A DNA stretch of 64,000 nt, taken from Amyloporia xantha (lineage: Eukaryota > Basidiomycota > Agaricomycetes > Polyporales > Adustoporiaceae). Made by a program: the position numbers and the translations under genes. The DNA is taken from assembly GCA_036971615.1 (NCBI GenBank), contig JAYKKR010000002.1:2108001-2172000 (forward strand), read 5' to 3'. This document shows, in pieces, positions 24,159 to 34,810 of this stretch. Each line of letters starts with the position of its first letter. The stretch's first letter is position 1. The notes beneath the pieces were generated by a model that saw only the letters and a program-made list of their open reading frames with translations, made no database searches and was not told where the DNA came from.

Positions 24159-26084
24159 ATGGCACACAAGAGTACTAGAAGCAGCCTCAGTCGCAAGTCG
24201 AACAAGGCAAGGAAAAAGGATACGATACAGCCAGGCTTTCCTTTTAACGACCTCGGCGTACAATTTCAGAATGATGACTACAGTACCAGCAAGAAACATG
24301 TCAAAAGCACAAGCACGAGGGAGAAGGACGTAGAGCCGACTCACAGGATCGAGTCGGGCGTTACCTCTAACGTCAATGCTGATGCTGTGCCTGATCCTAT
24401 ACCGGACAGTGGTCTTTCCTCAAAAGCGTCGCTAGCGTCTGCATTTTCCGTGTACACTGGTGTCTTGCCAGTAGTACCTTCTTTAACTGGGACTCTGAGT
24501 GCACCTACTGCGATACCTGGCTTTTCTCCTCTGCCACCTTTTGCTTCGCTTGCGGCGACCACAATTGCTTCGATGTCCTCGATCTCCTCAATGCCCTCAT
24601 CTACCAGTGGTGTGCCCTCAGCATCAACCGAGGCAAAGCAAAGCCAAGTCCAGTCCCAGCCCAAACATCTTTCAACGGTAATAACTGTCTTGATCGTTAT
24701 TGGCGTAGCATGCTTGTTGCTCGTTGTCTTCATCGTGATCAGGTCTTGCAACAAACCTCACAGACGCACCTATCCTACTCCCTCTCTCCCTATCTTGCAG
24801 GATGGCTTTTCTGACAGGAACATCAAGGATGATGAAGAGTCTCTTTTTGGAGGAAAGGAGAGGATATCTGGTCGCCCTGGAAGTAACGGCTTGTGGACAT
24901 GGACTCAGTATTCTCAACCTTCTGTACTCAGAGCTGAACCACCCAATTCTGGGACTCAGAACAGACTAGGAGACGACATGCAGGGGAAAGGCTATCAGTC
25001 TATAAAACCGCCATCCCCAGGATTCAACGAGAAAACTTCCTACCGACCTCTTAATAGCAGCGCGTCGACCAGAGTACCACCACGACCCCAACCTCCTGTT
25101 CATGAGGCACCAAGCGTGGTTACACGTGCGGCGAAACGCGTTTCCGCGATGTCTATGTCAATCTATCCAGGGTCACCTCAGTCTGCTCAAAGCAGCTTCG
25201 GCGTTGGTCTTGCTATTGGAGGGCCTTCTCCGCTGACAGCAGATGGCATGCCTGTCCTTCAGCGCAATGTCTCGAAGGCCTCTACTCGTCGGCTCTCTAG
25301 GAACAGGCGAAGCGTGCGGCACAGTATGCACGAGAGGAGCGGAGGGCCCGATGGTGGTGGTGATGCAGACATCTACGGTGGAGTCCAGATGATGTCTCCT
25401 GTGGCGCCGTTACCGGCCTCGGCACTCAAGAAGTCCAATTCGGTGCAGGGTCGCGCTCGAGTCAAGGCTCCGTATGCTGCAGGTGCTGTCTTGCCTACGT
25501 CTTCAACAGTTTCTGCGTTCAACGGGGCCTCAAACCCTTTCGACGATTCGCAATACGTCTTGCCGCCCATCTCGCCCGCCCTCAAGTCGGATGCTTTGAG
25601 AGAGCGGGACACTCGCGCGCTCACGACTGCACTTGGTTTGGCGAGCCCCATCCCGCCTTCTCCTCAGCCGACCATCTATCCTGATGACTCTGTCACTCTC
25701 GCTGGCGACCGTCGTGAAACCCGGACAACGACTAAGGCCCGGCCACAGAGCGAATCACTGAGTCCTGGAATGGAAGCGAGCGCACGTCTTGGAAACCTCA
25801 TGCTGGCGGAATTCTCAAGCATGGCATCCTTGCCGTCCACGCGTACGGTGGTAGGTACTGGCGAGGACGCTGCCAATGTGACGCGGAACAAAAGTACCAG
25901 GAAGAGAACGGAGGATAAGCCGCCTCGAGTGCCTTCTCCCCCACCCATGCCCTCGTTGGCGCAGATGGCTTTGGCGCACACGAACCCGGATGCGTACGCG
26001 GATTACAGAAGCCCGACTTACAGTATTTATGGGCTCTACGAAGCGGATCGAAAGAGCCGGGCTCCCGGAGAAGGTGGATACTAG
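24159..26084 (+). CDS. Single-pass membrane protein with long cytosolic-type tail
   Basis: A single uninterrupted frame of 641 residues from the ATG at 24159 (MAHKSTRSSLSRKSNKARKK). Residues 1-170 are Ser/Thr/Pro-rich, residues about 171-195 form one transmembrane helix (LSTVITVLIVIGVACLLL, then VVFIVIRS) followed by positive residues, and the remaining ~440 residues are low-complexity with many Ser and Pro. There is no N-terminal signal peptide in this frame. The layout resembles fungal Skg6/Axl2-type transmembrane proteins of cell polarity or the cell wall, but I see no diagnostic motif. An upstream extension to 23949 is open and cannot be excluded. Confidence 0.7.
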   Translation: MAHKSTRSSLSRKSNKARKKDTIQPGFPFNDLGVQFQNDDYSTSKKHVKSTSTREKDVEPTHRIESGVTSNVNADAVPDPIPDSGLSSKASLASAFSVYTGVLPVVPSLTGTLSAPTAIPGFSPLPPFASLAATTIASMSSISSMPSSTSGVPSASTEAKQSQVQSQPKHLSTVITVLIVIGVACLLLVVFIVIRSCNKPHRRTYPTPSLPILQDGFSDRNIKDDEESLFGGKERISGRPGSNGLWTWTQYSQPSVLRAEPPNSGTQNRLGDDMQGKGYQSIKPPSPGFNEKTSYRPLNSSASTRVPPRPQPPVHEAPSVVTRAAKRVSAMSMSIYPGSPQSAQSSFGVGLAIGGPSPLTADGMPVLQRNVSKASTRRLSRNRRSVRHSMHERSGGPDGGGDADIYGGVQMMSPVAPLPASALKKSNSVQGRARVKAPYAAGAVLPTSSTVSAFNGASNPFDDSQYVLPPISPALKSDALRERDTRALTTALGLASPIPPSPQPTIYPDDSVTLAGDRRETRTTTKARPQSESLSPGMEASARLGNLMLAEFSSMASLPSTRTVVGTGEDAANVTRNKSTRKRTEDKPPRVPSPPPMPSLAQMALAHTNPDAYADYRSPTYSIYGLYEADRKSRAPGEGGY

Positions 26085-26356
26085 AAAAATATGACATCTA
26101 GACCTCAATGCACTTGATAGATTTGTATCTTTACGGTCAATTTGTAGCCATTAGATGTAGCCTAAGCCCACAGCACTAGACCACACCTTGTATTTATTAG
26201 ATGCACTCTACGACATAATTATTCCATCCGTTAGTTGTGTATGACATCGCTCACACACAACCCATGCTCTCTGTGTAAATGCCTAGTATCAGTGCAGGAC
26301 CAGGACCCAAGCCAGTCGACAGGGAGTGATATCTCTGAACAACGTATTTTCCTCCA

Positions 26357-28065
26357 TCATTCTGCGGCGAGCGTATGAGCATCTGGAGCGATTCCTTGCT
26401 GTGCCTCTTCAATCGGTTCTCCACTGCCAGGCGTCCCATGAGGCACACGCATCCTATCCGCAGCCAGCTGATCCCGCATCGCTCGTTCCTGCTCTCGCTC
26501 CTGCCGCTCCTTCTCCTGCCTGGCCTTCTCGGCATTCTCCCGTTCCGCCTCGTCCACGAGCGCCTTCAGCTCGTCCTCTAGCTCGGCATCATCGATGCCC
26601 GTGTCCGCTTGCGCCATCTCGGTACCCATACGGATCGCATCGTCGATGTCCCTCGCATCCGCATTCGCAGAAGCCATCGCCTCCATTGTCTCGTCTATCT
26701 TCTCGCGCTGGAGGGACGGGTGAGCCAAGATGGCGCGCAGCGTGGCCGTGGAAGATTCATAGGACTTCATAATCTGCGTGGACGGGTATGTGAGGCTAGC
26801 TTTCATGCAACAGTATATATAAACAAGCCCACCTCGACGTCGCCTGCTGATGCCTCCACTCGCAAAAGAGTGGACTGCAAAGTATCAAGTGAGTTGAGCC
26901 GCTTCATGAGTAGGTCTTCAAGCTGTTTCCGAGCACGCAGGTGGCTCATAGCTATCTCTTTCCTCTTCTGCTGGATAGCTCTTGAGACCTGTTGTGAGCG
27001 CCTGCATGGGTGTCGTCAGGACCGTGTCTCGACCGGCAAATACTGCAATAGGCTCAACTCGGTGATTTTATTCTGCAAGCTGTCCACTTGTCCCTGCAGA
27101 TTCTCGACGGCAGTCTTCAGCTCCAATACACCTACGTCTACAGCAGTAAAGTCAGCCGATTCGGCCGCCTCGCTTGCCACAAATTTGATCATCTTGTAGT
27201 CGAAGCCTTGTCAATTTTTATTAATAGCATAGATAGTGAGACGTACCTCTTTCCGGACCAGTAATACCCTCTTGTCACGTTCGAGATATCTGATCAATAC
27301 TTTCAAGTCCAAGTCGGACAGCACGACGCCTTCGAGAGCATGACTAGCGAACTCCTTGCGGAAGCTGTCCAGATTGTACAGAGTGTCTGCCAAAGAAAAT
27401 GCAGCCTATTTCCCGCTGCCTCTGTATGACATTGTCCGCCGCCCTCTCTAGGAGGGCAAGCACGACATAGTCGCCCTTCATCCTCTTCCATCGTTCATTG
27501 GACCGAGCGTGTCCCAGTGTGTCTTCAGTGCTCACAATGTTGAGCTGCTGCAGTGCCCACCAAAGTGGCTTCCCCACGACGAAAGATGCTATTCGATACG
27601 GGAGCCAGCCTGGATCATATATTGACTGCGAGGCATTCAGGAAGTCGGAAAGGGGAAAGTAAGCTTTTGATTCGCATAGCTCCGCCTACACTAGTAGAAT
27701 CCATGGTCAGTCACGGGCCCTTTATGCCACGCATCGTGAAGCTTGGATTCGCGACTCACTATCACAGTGGGTATGCTAAGGGGCTTGCCTACCCCTTCGA
27801 GTCGGAAGTCGTCGGACAGGGCAGGACCAGTGACATGTAGCACGAGCCTATCTGGACTCGCAGACTGATTCTGCTGCTGCGATAACCATCCCTTCAGCAC
27901 GACTGTCTCGAGAGTTCGTCGCCACCATTCGATATTCGAAGCGTATGAAGTGGGATTTGACTGTTTCTGCAGCGAGAAGTCAGAATAGAGAGATTTCAGT
28001 CGAGTCGTGGATGCCGAGGAATATGTTGGAAGACTTGAAAGCTGCGAGGTTGACAATGGCGACAT
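26357..28065 (-). CDS. CHM7: ESCRT-III-related protein Chm7 (CHMP7), apparent frameshift
   Basis: Exons: 28065..27760, 27685..27247, 27192..27044, 27001..26833 and 26773..26357, about 492 residues. The N-terminal half is the CHMP7 winged-helix region (SNPTSYASNIEWWRRTLE, ELCESKAYFPLSDFL, GKPLWWALQQL, ALLERAADNVIQRQ). The C-terminal half is Snf7-like, with coiled coils and IDDAIRMGTEMAQADTGIDD. Chm7 acts at the inner nuclear envelope in pore-complex surveillance and envelope sealing. All junctions fit except that exon 2 is one base too long: family resemblance continues on both sides of about 27391-27399 but in different frames. Without an indel, only an intron deleting the conserved ALLERAAD segment would restore the frame. 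Confidence 0.8.
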
Positions 28066-28539
28066 GAACAGGTAGATGGTGAAATGGAACGCGTCTGGTG
28101 GCAGGCGGCCCCCCACCCCCTTGGAGTCTGCGCACACCGATCGCGGTAAACTCACGTGCGGCCCAGATGCACAAATCGCGATCGAGGACGTGTCGTGTGA
28201 GGCCACCAAGGTCAACCATTCCGCTGCACATGTACATGCACTGGCAACTCCTTCATTACCAGATAATAACGGCGTATATTTCAGAGCGAGCAAAAACTAT
28301 GTACAAAACACGACGTGCACGACAAAACGCGATAACAACGATACGACAGCAGAGATAGTAAGTACTAGGGTCCGACCAGCGATATAACAGGAGCGAGTAG
28401 CGATGCGACTGGGTAAACGGAGTGACAAGATAGCAGGATCAGGGAGCAGAAAAACAAAGAAAGCGTCGACGAAGCAATAGGTCAGCGAGACAACAATTTC
28501 CGAAACACGACAGAAAGCAACGACAGAACGATCGACGAC
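28066..28539. other. Intergenic spacer, CHM7 / DUF7918
   Basis: About 470 bases between two same-strand genes. The short open frames on both strands have no coding features. Confidence 0.35.
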
Positions 28540-29953
28540 TCAGCGGGGTGACGGCCTCTCGGTCTGCTTCGATGGCCGAGGGGGGGTCCCTCCAAGCCGC
28601 TCGTGGGTCTCGCACGGCTGGGGGGGCCCTCCATGCCGCTCGTTGGCACCCGGGCTACGCAGCCGGAAGTGAGAGAGCTCTCCATAATCCTTATCGCCAG
28701 ACGGCAGGGACCTATACAGGCGCTCCTGATGTGCGCGCTCCCGAGCAACAACGACGTCCGTCTCATCCCTGACGATGAAATCGCCAGTGACTCGGCGGAC
28801 TGCGCGGGTTGGAGAGCCGTCCGAAGGCCCATAGGGAGTGTCAAGCGGGAAGGTCTGCGAGCCAGGAGAAGATCAATACACGCAGGGTGAACCGACTGAG
28901 GTCCCTAGACTGACCTGACTGACAAACCCTGTGGGATGGACCCTCAGCGTATGGAAGCCAGGAGAAGATGCAGGTGTCGGGAGCGTAGACTCTTCGCGCA
29001 ATAGCGGGGTCATGGGAGGTGACATTTGCTGCCACTGCTGCGATTGCTGGGACAGAGGTGGAGATGGCCTTGGAGATTTAGAATTGGACCTGTATATAGC
29101 AGACCCCGGGTGCATGATACCTCGAGCGATCAGGAAGTCTGTGACCGGCGGGATCAATGCGTGCTCAGGCCTGAGAGGCTGGACGGACATACCACGAGAC
29201 CTGTACTTGAACTCGAACGTCACAAATGTACCAGGTTCATCTGCGCTGTACGGCTCGGTGGCCCAGGTGGTCGGCATCTGTTTGAATGTGGGCCTCTCAG
29301 CGCCGAAGCTGGAGGATGATAAGTTTAGTACAGTAATTTGCACGCCGAGTTGTGCACGTACTCTATGAACGAGTCAGTAGTCGAGCGTCGAAAGCGGCGC
29401 CTTGAGTTTGGTGTGATCAGAGGAGGGTTGGCCATGCGAGCCTCTTTACGTTTGACGCGCTTGATCTTAACGAGTATGGTACCAACCTCGTTACTTCGAC
29501 GTTGCTTAGTGTCCGGAGACTCTGGAACGTCTGTAGCTGAAACAAAAATTATGTTGACGCATGTCCGAACTGAGAAAAATGCTTTGACTTACCCTCCTCG
29601 ACCCTGGAAAAGAAAAAGGGCCTCTCTAACTTAGGCCCGACCCTGATGGCAGACCGTTCAGCTTGGCCTTTTCCAAACAAAAAGCGACCAGGCGCCTGGA
29701 AGCCGTCAAACTTGAGGTATGCTGCAGTGTCAACTCCTCCCCCGAGATCTTCCCAGTGCACCACAAAATGCTACCGGCGTATCAAGCAGTGAACAATGGT
29801 GGGCGAAGTCAAAGATGTGTGGCGTACCTTGCCCTGTTCGCTTGGAATCCAACAGGTCGCTTTGCGTTCCTGGTTATCGTATTTCATGTCGTACTCGACG
29901 ATCTCATTCCCCTCGCAGGTGATCCAGGCAGAGAAACCACAGTGTGTGATCAT
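28540..29953 (-). CDS. DUF7918 family protein, second copy
   Basis: Five exons: 29953..29828, 29770..29593, 29536..29362, 29308..28915 and 28854..28540, 395 residues. Family signatures are FSAWITCEGNEIVEYDM, CWIPSEQGK, HFVVHWEDLGGGV, TILVKIKRVKR, and PGTFVTFEFKYRSR. It shares the exon-1 boundary (after GK, phase 0) with the other copy at 9187..10597, but the protein sequences have diverged strongly and the tails differ: here Ser/Pro/Gln-rich with no VIDLT end. Near the C-terminus a short unit is imperfectly repeated (NERHGGPP, HERLGGTPP). The role is unknown. Confidence 0.8.
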
Positions 29954-31504
29954 GTTGCAGACGACGTGTTTGTTTGATAGAATTGAAAGGACGCCACAAA
30001 CGCGAAGACAGGGGCCTTATATAATAGGAAACTCGACGCTTTGACTTGTATTTGAGGTGGCCCTGTGATCCGCGACAAAGCGTACTCGGCCACACAGCAA
30101 TGAATGTACCACGGAATTTGTCCTTGAGGACTTGGGCACCGCTAGATCCCTTTCTTTTGAGTGAATGGAAGTTGATGCAGTCCTGCTGCTAAATGAGAGT
30201 CCTGTAAAGGTAGTCAGTAGGAGGATAGGCGTAAACGGATAGGCAGGAGGAGCTTCTGAATCGCAAGACCGCACGTGGACGCAATTCAAGCACCGCAGAT
30301 TGTGTGGGCGTGGGCGTCGACGCGCCGTCCACGTGACGGTCAGAGCATCGTCACGTCGGGCCACTTACAATCGGCGCTAGATTCGAGGTCTCGAGCTTGC
30401 AAAGCTTGCGAGGCTGGCCGTCCTATATCCACTTGTCGAGTCTTGCTCGTTCGTTTGTTGGGAGTTTGCTCTTTGCTCGATTCTTGGGCCTCCTTAAATA
30501 CTCCACTGCACAGCCCAAGGACGAGCTCGCCACGCCGCACGAGAGGCACAACGGATGGCGGACTTGCCGGAAAATGGGATCTGTACCTCGGGTCGTCTTT
30601 TGTTCTTCATACAGTTATAATGGATGTCTACCAGATTTTGGGGAAGGATTGATGGATGCTGTGTTTTGGAACATCGTGTTTTGCGGATTTATACTAGGTA
30701 TGCTTTCTTCCGGGTGCGGACAATATCCTTGCGCCAGATGCTTGCAGCCCCATGTCCATTGTACATTGCATGCTAGCCACTAACGCACTACTGCGGAATG
30801 TCCCGTCTGTCTGGACTCATGGTCGTCGTGGAGATTGGATTGTCTCAATCGATACGCGTGCCCGAGTCGAGGTTTGCCTCTCGTTCATGTTTGCGATGCC
30901 GAAGTTGGTTGCAGAGTCCTCTTTCCATGATAGATGTACAAATGATCATGATATTGCTCTGTACCAAATGTGAACTACATTTACAACAAACGAGACATTT
31001 ACGAGTTCAGAGATGTCGGAAACACCAGGTGACCGTCCGATCCATGAGTTTAGCACCCGAATGGCCGGCCAAAGAGTGCGCCGTACGTGTTTGCTCTGAG
31101 GCTGCTGAAAGATGGAGATTCGTCGAGAGGAATGACGAAGCAACATGTGGTATGGCAGCGCCTGGGTAGTTGTTAAAAGATGAGGTGCATCTTGAGCCAA
31201 TTGCGGCTATACGTACCCTCCATTAGGGCAGGTCTTGCGATGTGTTAGGCGCCATTGGAAGCGCTTACGCTATCTTAGCCCAACTCCCTACACAGACGCA
31301 CCATCCATACGATTCTGCTGCTCATCTGTGGCCTCGGAAGCCTGAAGGGGTGTTTTATAAATAAGTGTGCCGAGGTGGGAGACCTTAGTCAGAGCCGAAT
31401 GAAGTCGTCATCGGAGATGCAGTCAGCGATTCCGACATCCTTGCAGCATTTGGCTCAACGTTCACTTATGACCACGATCGAATTGCGCCCCCGATAAGAA
31501 CGTC
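29954..31504. other. 1.55-kb region without a recognisable gene
   Basis: Between the divergent DUF7918 and aldo-keto reductase genes. Open frames up to 128 codons exist (for example 30397..30783 plus) but show no motif, no plausible exon partners and no consistent start. I see no tRNA, transposon end or repeat. Confidence 0.4.
31356..31363 (+). promoter_or_regulatory. TATA-like element of the aldo-keto reductase gene
   Basis: TATAAATA lies 149 bases upstream of the first possible ATG (31505) and about 250 upstream of the preferred ATG (31607). Confidence 0.35.
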
Positions 31505-32634
31505 ATGCCGTCCTCGAGATCGTATATAGCGTTCGCGGTCCTCGCCATGTCTGTCTTGTCCCTCCTCCGACACTACTCTTCAACGACCACTACCACCCGC
31601 TCTATCATGTCTGCGCTCACCATCACCCTCAACGACGGCAACAAGATCCCCTGGCTCGCATTCGGCACCGGCACCGCGCTCTACGGCAGTGACGCAGAGA
31701 ACGCAGTCCGCACTGCCATCGCTAACGGCATCATCCACCTCGACGGCGCCCAAGCGTACAACAACGAGGAGTCCCTCGGCGCAGGCATCGCCGCGTCGGG
31801 CAAGGCCCGCTCCGCCCTCTTCGTCACCACCAAGCTCGGCACGATCCCCCAGGGCCAGACCGTCCGCGACACCCTTCTCACGTCCCTCAAGAAGCTGCGC
31901 CTCGACTACGTCGACCTCTTCCTCATCCACTCCCCGCAGAACCACCCTGGACAGCTCGCATCTGTCTGGCAGCAGGTCGAGGCCCTGCAGAAAGAGGGTC
32001 TCGCGAAGAGCATCGGTGTGTCTAACTTCCGCGTGCAGGACCTGGAAGAGATCCTGCCTAGTGCGACTGTCGTGCCTGCAGTGAACCAGGTATGGGACAT
32101 GGCAGCGACGCGCTATCCGACCTGACCTCGTGCCTAGATTGAGTACCACCCGTACGTGTTCAAGGCCGACCAGCCCGTGATCGAGTACCTGAAGAAGAAG
32201 AACATCCTCCCCACCTCGTATGCCGGTCTATCGCCCATCGTCCGCTTCAAGGGTGGGCCCGTAGACTCAGTCCTGACCTCGATCGCTGGCCGGGTAGCGA
32301 AGACGGCCGGAAAGCCCGTGTCTGAGGGCCAGGTCCTGCAGCTCTGGTTGAAGGCAAAGAACATCCCTGCTATCACGTACATCTGCTGCCTTTCTGGGTT
32401 GTGGCATGGGGATCTGACGCGCACTTGATTATTAGGACTACCTCCAAGGAGGCGCGTGTGAAGGAGTATGTTGCCACTGAGACATTGCCTGACCTCACCG
32501 TCGAGGAGGTTCAGGCTATCGACGACGCCGGGTCGAAGGCGCATCACCGCGGATTCGTGAGTGCCACTTGACTTTATGCCTTCTGTTGACGTCTAAGCTG
32601 ACTTTGTCTGTAGGCGAAGTTCTGGGATGAATAA
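31505..32634 (+). CDS. Aldo-keto reductase
   Basis: Four exons: 31505..32089, 32138..32376, 32436..32556 and 32614..32634. From the first ATG the protein has 321 residues; from the ATG at 31607 (MSALTITLNDGNKIPWLAFG) it has 287, the usual AKR length. The extra 34 residues contain a hydrophobic stretch that could act as a signal anchor, so alternative starts are possible. Family motifs are FGTGTALY, LDGAQAYNNEESLG (catalytic Asp/Tyr region), VTTKLG (catalytic Lys), DYVDLFLIHSP (His), SIGVSNF and IEYHPYV. The protein should reduce aldehydes or ketones with NAD(P)H; the substrate cannot be read from sequence. The last exon codes just AKFWDE. Confidence 0.88.
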
Positions 32635-32911
32635 ATGTCGTCAGCTTCGCGTTGAGTCAGAGAGAAGTACACACACCAAGGCCTTAGCCATTTGTACCAA
32701 GCATCTCGTAATATATATGTATCTGTGAAAGACACAGGTCTGAGCGATCGAGCAGCTGTTACTTAAGTATCCAATACTCAAACACAGCAGTTGAAGGAAT
32801 TAGCGCCAGACCTACCATTGGGCATTAGTCCGAGGTCAAATTCTAGGGAAAGCAACCAACTGTGTATTTCTATTCCTACAATCGTAATTCGTGTACAGCA
32901 CCTACTCGTCT

Positions 32912-34602
32912 CTAGATATACTTCACCCTCAACGTCAGATTGAACGGCAGACTCGACGCCGTGACGGTTATATCATCCCCATCCTCGACCAGCTCCGAGA
33001 CCTTCTTCTCCAGGTTCGGCCGCGTGAGCTCCTCCAGCTGTGGTGGCGCCTGGAAGTAGATCTGTTTGGTCGCAGTCGCCAGGGACGGCTTCTTGATCTG
33101 GCTGTATGCGAATCACCGCCCTTCAGCCTCCTAGCACATAGCAAAAAAGGGGGCAGCACGACGCACATGTCCTGCTTCTCGACGAGCATCTCGATCAGGC
33201 GGTCGACAGTCCACTCCCTGCTGATCGACACGTCGAGCGCCTCGCCGCCGCACACGGGGCAGTCGTCGCGCTTCTCGTGCTCGAACGTGTACGAGTACAC
33301 GCCGTCCACGCCGATCAGCATGAAGTAGTTGTTCAGGTACGCCGCGGAGCTCGTCGCGATCTTGAACGCCTCGTTGCAGCAGGATGCTGCGCGGGGGATG
33401 AGCGCGTGTGAGCAGATGCCAAGCGTCGAGAGAAGGGGGGAAGGGGAGGGGGCGGTCTAGTCACCTGCGATGATGGCGTTCGTGGATGCGATCGCGGGGA
33501 TGATGTTCTTCACGACGCCCTGGGTCAGCGACCAGGTGACGCCTTCGATCTTGAACTCTTTGGCGCGCGCCAGTGCGGTTTTGTACAGCCAGCCGATGTG
33601 CTCCGGGTCGTCCGTGTCGAGTTTCTTGTCTGTCGTGTCGTCAGAATACTTGATTGCTCCCTGGCTAGAGCGACGACGTACCTGCGAAGACACGTGGCCA
33701 TTCCAGCACCGACGCCCACTCTATGCAGTGTTCCGGTAAACGAGGTGTGTTGGCGATGGTGCAGATGGGAAATGCTGTGGGCTTGTTCAGCATGTCGAGC
33801 GAGCATTCGTAGCATGATGTGACGGTAGGGAGAATAACGCGAGCCTGGCCCTTGAAACCTAATGTTCGAAATGAGTAACATACTCGTGCAGTTCAAGTGA
33901 GAGTATACCTACCTTCCGTACCGCCATCAATTAGAGGTTTCAAGCTTTCTGGATTTTCTGGATCAACGAGGTTAACGAGGGTTGCATTAATCCACCGCCG
34001 TGCCTCGACGGAGTCGAGACCACAGATGACAAGGTTGAATTGCATGTAGTAGTTATCATCCTTGTCCTGAATTTTGCCATAATATCTAGAGCGACGATTA
34101 GAGTGCATAAAATGGCAAATCAACCTACTCACGGAGTCACCTTGACCCCGGGGACACGATTCATGATGAACTCCGCTGCTACGGTGGCCTTCGGTTTACC
34201 TACGTCTTTTTGCCTGCGTACGACTGAGTGTTGACGTCGCAAAAAAAGTGAAAGAATGTTTACCGGAAGAGAAATTGTCGGTTCAAGTTACTGATGTCGA
34301 TCGTGTCCATGTCGATGACATGAATATCTTTGAACCCGGTGAGGGCGAGATCCGCGAGAATCTCGCAGCCCAGGCCTCCGGCCCCGATGACAAGAATCTT
34401 GCAGCTATTTCGCAGAAAATCTTTGACCTAGGGCGCGTCAGTCGTACATTGCGGTTGAAGGAGACGTGCGAACCTCATTGCCGGCCAGAAATGAAGGATC
34501 AGTGCGGGGGCCTGGTCTGTCGAGGATCTGGTCGACGTGATAGTAGCGATCCTGCCAGTCTCCAGAGTAATCGTTTGCGTTTGACACTACTGCGGCAGCC
34601 AT
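32912..34602 (-). CDS. UBA3: NEDD8-activating enzyme E1 catalytic subunit (UBA3)
   Basis: Eight exons: 34602..34474, 34427..34264, 34213..34133, 34085..33913, 33858..33682, 33629..33465, 33386..33167 and 33101..32912, 432 residues. The adenylation domain has [11 protein letters not shown] (ATP loop, from residue 55), [17 protein letters not shown] and [12 protein letters not shown]. The catalytic cysteine lies in [16 protein letters not shown] (about Cys215). Zinc ligands are CYEC and CPVCGG. The C-terminus is a ubiquitin-fold domain ([17 protein letters not shown]) that recruits the Ubc12 E2. With Ula1/APPBP1 it activates NEDD8 for cullin modification. Size and residues are complete. Confidence 0.95.
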
Positions 34603-34810
34603 GAATATGCAAGTTAAACCAGGAGTAAGTGGCGAAGGAAAGTGCTAGTGGTCAAGACAGTCTGTACACTCGGAGAGCTTGCGCGGGGTACGGACAAGTA
34701 AGCGCTCAACCCGATACAATCTCGATCAGGCCGCTGCTCAAAATTCTGTCGAGACCAAGTCGACGGACTCCTGAGCGACAGGCCGCAATCCCCCAGCAAG
34801 ACCCAGAGAA
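34603..34810. promoter_or_regulatory. 208-bp divergent promoter shared by UBA3 and RCL1
   Basis: The start codons of UBA3 (minus, 34602) and RCL1 (plus, 34811) are only 208 bases apart, leaving little room for separate promoters. No obvious TATA box is visible. Confidence 0.55.

Noticed and set aside
26326..26772. Plus-strand frame opposite the CHM7 3' exon
   Set aside because: It is antisense to the Snf7-like domain and has only low-complexity Pro/Arg/Ser sequence.
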